A DNA stretch of 18,334 nt. Origin: Sedimenticola sp. GTDB lineage: Bacteria > Pseudomonadota > Gammaproteobacteria > Chromatiales > Chromatiaceae. The DNA lies in NCBI GenBank assembly GCA_026197195.1, contig JAPHUG010000026.1:1-18334 (forward strand). Reading direction: 5' to 3'. The position numbers and the translations under genes are program-made. Position 1 is the first letter of the stretch. Each line of letters starts with the position of its first letter. Below are positions 14,750-18,334 of this stretch, piece after piece. Below the pieces are notes generated by a model, which worked only from the letters and a program-made list of their open reading frames with translations, did not search any database and was not told where the DNA came from.

Positions 14750-16342
14750 ATGCCAGGATTACTCCATCAATTAATAGAACGCACTCAAGCAGACAGCCCC
14801 CATTCAACTGCTTTAATACATAAAAACGCCGAATTCAGTTATGCTGATATCTGGGACCAGATCAATAATGTTGCCAGCGGCTTGATGACCCATGGGCTGG
14901 CCGCCAGCGAAAGAGTGGCCGTTTACCTGCCTAAAATACCTGAAACAGTATTCAGTTTGTTTGGCAGCTCACTGGCCGGTGGGGTTTTTGTTCCAATCAA
15001 TCCCCTGCTAAAGCCCAGCCAAGTCGCCTATATACTGAAAGACTGCAATGTCAGAGTACTCATTACATCGGCAGACCGCCTTCAACTGCTGGATGACGTA
15101 CTCGGTAGTTGTCATGATTTGCGTACTGTAATAACGACAGGGGTGGCCTCGCAGACCTTAATTTCTAGGCAAGAGATCACAATTAGGACATGGGAACAAT
15201 TCACGACCACATCGCCTCATAGTCAGCCATTCCACAGACGCATTGATGGCGACATGGCAGCCATCCTTTACACCTCTGGTAGCACAGGCAATCCTAAAGG
15301 TGTTGTACTTTCACATCACAATATGGTTGCAGGTGCCGAGAGTGTTGTCGAGTACCTTGGGAATAATTCCAGCGACCGATTACTCGCCGTACTCCCCTTC
15401 AGTTTTGACTATGGCCTGAGCCAGATGACCACGGCATTCAGTGTGGGTGCCAATGTTGTATTGATGGATTACCTGCTTCCAAGAGACGTAATTCGAGCAG
15501 TAGATCGCTATCAAATTACGGGGCTTGCTGCAGTACCACCACTCTGGAATCAGCTCGCTCAGCTTGATTGGCCAGAAACAGCAGCAAGCAGCTTAAGGTA
15601 TATCACCAATTCTGGTGGTGCAATGCCAAAATCCACAACCCTGAAATTACAACAATCCCTTCCTGACACAGAAATATACCTGATGTATGGATTGACAGAA
15701 GCCTTTCGGTCAACCTACCTCCCACCAGATCAGGTTGCTATTCGGCCTGAATCTATGGGTACAGCCATACCCAATGCAGAAATCCTAGTAGTAAGAGAAG
15801 ATGGAAGTGAATGTGCACCAGGCGAGCCCGGTGAATTAGTCCACCGTGGTGCACTTGTTGCAATGGGCTATTGGAATGATCCAGAGAAGACCGCGGAGAG
15901 ATTCAAGCCCTGCCCCGGCCAACTCTCTGAAATACCCTTGACAGAAATTGCCGTCTGGTCAGGTGACCAGGTTAAACGGGACGAAGATGGATATCTCTAC
16001 TTTATCAGCCGCAAAGATGAAATGATCAAGACCTCCGGCTATCGGGTCAGTCCAACAGAAGTTGAAGAGGTGATATACAGCTCCAAGCAAGTTAACGAAG
16101 TGGCCGCCATAGGCTTGACCCACCCCAGCCTGGGACAGGCCATACTGCTGGTTGTTGCCGGCGAGGATAGTATTGATCGTGAAGCCATTCTCAAGTACTG
16201 TCAAAAGGAGTTGCCCAATTTCATGATTCCGCAAGCTATTGAAATCAAACCCGTCTTGCCTCGAAATCAAAATGGTAAAATCGACAGAAAGACACTTGCA
16301 CTAGAGTACAAGGACAGGTTCCTGGAGGACACGGCGTCATGA
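14750..16342 (+). CDS. Acyl-CoA ligase (AMP-forming), exosortase A system-associated
   Basis: This 530-residue enzyme shows the full adenylate-forming (ANL) motif set: phosphate loop YTSGSTGNPKG (174-184), YGLTE (313-317), the SGDQV aspartate (D406), ISRKDEMIKTSGYRVSPTEVEE (419-440) and the C-terminal lysine in NQNGKIDRK (K510). It activates a carboxylate as acyl-AMP and passes it to CoA or a carrier thiol. The overall match is to the exosortase A-associated acyl-CoA ligase type (TIGR03098-like), whose natural substrate is unknown. The gene overlaps the next by 4 bp (ATGA), so the pair is translated together. A weak AAAGGG element precedes the ATG. The base composition is richer in G+C than the genes just upstream. 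Confidence 0.92.
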   Translation: MPGLLHQLIERTQADSPHSTALIHKNAEFSYADIWDQINNVASGLMTHGLAASERVAVYLPKIPETVFSLFGSSLAGGVFVPINPLLKPSQVAYILKDCNVRVLITSADRLQLLDDVLGSCHDLRTVITTGVASQTLISRQEITIRTWEQFTTTSPHSQPFHRRIDGDMAAILYTSGSTGNPKGVVLSHHNMVAGAESVVEYLGNNSSDRLLAVLPFSFDYGLSQMTTAFSVGANVVLMDYLLPRDVIRAVDRYQITGLAAVPPLWNQLAQLDWPETAASSLRYITNSGGAMPKSTTLKLQQSLPDTEIYLMYGLTEAFRSTYLPPDQVAIRPESMGTAIPNAEILVVREDGSECAPGEPGELVHRGALVAMGYWNDPEKTAERFKPCPGQLSEIPLTEIAVWSGDQVKRDEDGYLYFISRKDEMIKTSGYRVSPTEVEEVIYSSKQVNEVAAIGLTHPSLGQAILLVVAGEDSIDREAILKYCQKELPNFMIPQAIEIKPVLPRNQNGKIDRKTLALEYKDRFLEDTAS

Positions 16343-17571
16343 ATAAAACACCCCAGCATGCTGAGATGAAGCAGTTTTCCGTAAAGGATAATCAACTGCT
16401 TGTTGGTGGTATACCACTCACCCAACTGGCACACCGTGCTGGCCAGACACCGTTTTATGCTTATGACCGACAAGTCATAACAGACCGCATAGATTCACTT
16501 CGCAACATTTTACCCAAGACAGTCCACTTACATTACGCCATCAAGGCCAATTCAATGCCTGCGGTCGTCCAGCATCTTTCCGGACTTACCGATGGACTTG
16601 ATGTCGCTTCATTGGGGGAGATGAAAACGGCGTTGGATACCGGCATGGCAGCAGACAAAATCAGTTTTGCCGGGCCAGGAAAAACTGACAAGGAGTTGAC
16701 GGCTGCAGTGGCGGCTGGAGTTACTGTAAATATGGAATCTGAAGGCGAGATGGAACGACTCGCCACTATCGGTGAAAAATTGTCGATCCAGCCACGCGTA
16801 TCAGTACGTATCAATCCGGATTTCGAACTGAAGACATCCGGCATGAAAATGAGCGGCGGCCCAAAGCCTTTCGGTATCGATGCTGAACGAGTACCGGATG
16901 TACTGCAACGAATTGGACAACTTGAGTTGGGTTTCCAGGGTTTTCATATATTCAGCGGTTCGCAAAACCTCAGACCTGAGGCCCTTATTGAGGCACAGAC
17001 AAACACGTTTGAACTGGCCTATCGAATGGCTGAATATGCCCCCTCACCTGTCACCTGGCTAAATATCGGCGGTGGCTTCGGTATCCCCTACTTTCCTGGC
17101 GAAAAACCACTGGATCTGCAACCTGTTGCAGATAACCTCTTATTATTGACAGACACGTGTAAAAAGCGCTTGCCCGAAGCAGAGATTGTCATTGAATTAG
17201 GTCGCTATCTGGTTGGTGAGGCCGGCGTCTATGTCTGTGAAGTGATGGACAAAAAAATATCAAGGGGCGAGACCTTTGTTGTAACAAATGGAGGTCTGCA
17301 TCACCACTTGGCAGCTTCCGGTAATTTCGGGCAGGTCATTAGAAAAAATTACCCCGTTTGTGTAGGTAACAAAATGGCTAGCGAAAAAACAGAAACAGTC
17401 AATATAGTTGGCCCGTTATGTACACCACTAGATATTCTGGCGAATAAAATGGAGTTACCTGAAGTCTCAATTGGGGACCTGATCGTGATCTATCAGTCTG
17501 GTGCCTATGGTCTGAGTGCCAGTCCACTGGGTTTTCTTAGCCACCCAGAAACGATTGAGGTAATTATCTAG
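16339..17571 (+). CDS. PLP-dependent decarboxylase, exosortase A system-associated
   Basis: This 410-residue protein is a fold-type III (DAP/ornithine decarboxylase-like) enzyme. HYAIKAN at 65-71 holds the PLP lysine K69. Other landmarks are HIFSGSQ (203-209), the phosphate-binding GGGFGIPY (244-251), ELGRYLVGEAG (286-296), the partner cysteine in GPLCTPLDIL (C361) and YQSGAYG near the end (Y390). Family members decarboxylate basic or dicarboxylic amino acids such as diaminopimelate, arginine or ornithine. This subgroup (TIGR03099-like) is known from exosortase A loci and its substrate is not established. It is translationally coupled to the acyl-CoA ligase through the ATGA overlap, with GGAGG about 10 bases ahead. 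An amine made here could be an acceptor for an activated acyl group, but that link is inferred. Confidence 0.92.
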   Translation: MNKTPQHAEMKQFSVKDNQLLVGGIPLTQLAHRAGQTPFYAYDRQVITDRIDSLRNILPKTVHLHYAIKANSMPAVVQHLSGLTDGLDVASLGEMKTALDTGMAADKISFAGPGKTDKELTAAVAAGVTVNMESEGEMERLATIGEKLSIQPRVSVRINPDFELKTSGMKMSGGPKPFGIDAERVPDVLQRIGQLELGFQGFHIFSGSQNLRPEALIEAQTNTFELAYRMAEYAPSPVTWLNIGGGFGIPYFPGEKPLDLQPVADNLLLLTDTCKKRLPEAEIVIELGRYLVGEAGVYVCEVMDKKISRGETFVVTNGGLHHHLAASGNFGQVIRKNYPVCVGNKMASEKTETVNIVGPLCTPLDILANKMELPEVSIGDLIVIYQSGAYGLSASPLGFLSHPETIEVII

Positions 17572-17675
17572 CATAATATATTCTCGATAATGTTGGACTG
17601 AAATACTTCTTTGTTTCAGAACATCCTCAGGTAGATAATCCAAGGAAAGCATAATAGCTAATCAGGATTCCAGTA

Positions 17676-18334
17676 ATGAGCAATATAGAAAGGTTACAGG
17701 TAACAGGAATTGTTCGAAATAATTCCATTGATTACATTAAGCACGTTTTTAACGCCTTCAATCGCAATGAAATTGTCGTACCGATCAATAGAGCTTCTGA
17801 TATAACAAATAATAAAGGGTTAGCTGTCGCTTCTATTATTAAACCAGAAGCCGATCATGGATGGTATGCCGAACCCCAACCCTTAATTTTCAATGATAAC
17901 ATAGCACAAATATCATTTACCTCAGGGACTCAGGGTGAGCCCAAAGGGATCATGCTAACTCATTCTAATTTAGCCGATGTTATAAACCGACTAAATCATG
18001 TAATGAGTATCGACAGTACCATACGCGAATACATTGGAATTCCAATATATCATTCATTTGGCTTTGGAAGAGTAAGGGCCTGTCTGAGTTCAGGTGGACA
18101 GATATACATACCACCCAGTGGATTTAACCCGATAGAAATAAAGGAGCTTTTAAAGAATAATAAAATAAATGCTGTATCAGCTGTACCCACATTATGGCGA
18201 GTATTATTAAATGACCCCAGACTTATAGGTGAGCAAGGTAAAAAAGTAAAATGGATTGAAATTGGCAGCCAATATATGTCAATGGAAGAAAAAGAGAAAA
18301 TGAAGAATATTTTCCCTAACGCCATGATAGTTCA
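17676..18334 (+). CDS. AMP-binding (acyl-adenylating) enzyme, 3'-truncated by window
   Basis: From the ATG at 17676, preceded by AGGA eight bases upstream, the frame stays open for 219 codons to the window edge. The protein begins MSNIERLQVTG and carries the ANL phosphate loop FTSGTQGEPKG at 81-91, followed by IMLTHSNLADVI, IPIYHSFGFG (the usual A4-type region), and AVPTLWRVLL. The loop comes only about 80 residues from the start, against about 174 in the neighbouring ligase, so the first half of the N-terminal domain is missing or much shortened. Later motifs (YGxTE, the GKxxR lysine) fall outside the window. It lies 104 bp after the decarboxylase on the same strand and probably belongs to the same pathway. 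The substrate is unknown. Confidence 0.85.
   Translation, partial: MSNIERLQVTGIVRNNSIDYIKHVFNAFNRNEIVVPINRASDITNNKGLAVASIIKPEADHGWYAEPQPLIFNDNIAQISFTSGTQGEPKGIMLTHSNLADVINRLNHVMSIDSTIREYIGIPIYHSFGFGRVRACLSSGGQIYIPPSGFNPIEIKELLKNNKINAVSAVPTLWRVLLNDPRLIGEQGKKVKWIEIGSQYMSMEEKEKMKNIFPNAMIV

Noticed and set aside
15959-16844. Minus-strand open frames opposite the ligase and decarboxylase
   Set aside because: They are antisense shadows of two well-supported enzymes and show no domain features of their own.
17598-17619. CTGAAA/TTTCAG dyad after the decarboxylase as a terminator
   Set aside because: The stem is 6 bp with a 10-base loop and no T-tract, and the next gene continues on the same strand.
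1-18334. CRISPR array, rRNA/tRNA genes or an intact insertion sequence
   Set aside because: No regularly spaced direct repeats, no RNA gene landmarks and no transposase frame were found; the one palindrome at 4359-4399 stands alone.

Overview
This window looks like part of a proteobacterial extracellular-polysaccharide and PEP-CTERM/exosortase (XrtA-type) locus, most likely from a gammaproteobacterium of moderate to low G+C. The evidence is a PrsT-type TPR lipoprotein, a protein with a C-terminal PEP-CTERM sorting signal, and relatives of several families known to travel with exosortase A: a GNAT acyltransferase, a GT4 sugar transferase, an acyl-CoA ligase and a PLP-dependent decarboxylase. 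The exosortase gene and the flippase/polymerase genes are not in the window, and the taxonomic call is inference.

Layout. 1-381 is the 3' end of an HD-GYP (c-di-GMP phosphodiesterase-type) gene. 639-3401 is prsT. 3476-5275 is a minus-strand block holding a SAM methyltransferase and a ThiF/E1-like adenylyltransferase, separated by a long REP-like palindrome. 5399-6286 (minus) encodes the PEP-CTERM cargo protein; it has a strong rho-independent terminator and a near-perfect sigma-54 promoter. After a 568-bp divergent intergenic region comes a plus-strand pair: an acyltransferase fused to a cyclic-nucleotide-binding domain (6855-8108) and a membrane-anchored beta-helix protein (8129-9682). Facing it is a minus-strand pair: a membrane-anchored beta-propeller-like protein and a secreted trypsin-like protease (9690-11755). 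Then come plus-strand genes for a formyltransferase-polysaccharide deacetylase fusion and a glycosyltransferase (11889-14626), an acyl-CoA ligase and PLP decarboxylase with a 4-bp overlap (14750-17571), and the first 219 codons of a second AMP-binding enzyme that runs off the right edge (17676-18334).

How the genes may work together (inference). The glycosyltransferase and deacetylase/formyltransferase would build and tailor an exopolysaccharide, perhaps replacing N-acetyl with N-formyl groups. The anchored beta-helix and beta-propeller proteins may bind or trim that polymer in the periplasm. The cargo protein would be sorted by an exosortase encoded elsewhere, with transcription depending on sigma-54 (known in other bacteria to act with PrsK/PrsR). 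The acyltransferase, the two AMP-forming enzymes and the decarboxylase look like a small-molecule or lipid-amine branch of unknown product. The most unusual items are the two fusion proteins, the N-terminal anchor shared by the beta-helix and beta-propeller proteins, the ThiF-like enzyme with one lone CxxC, and the compact second AMP-binding protein.
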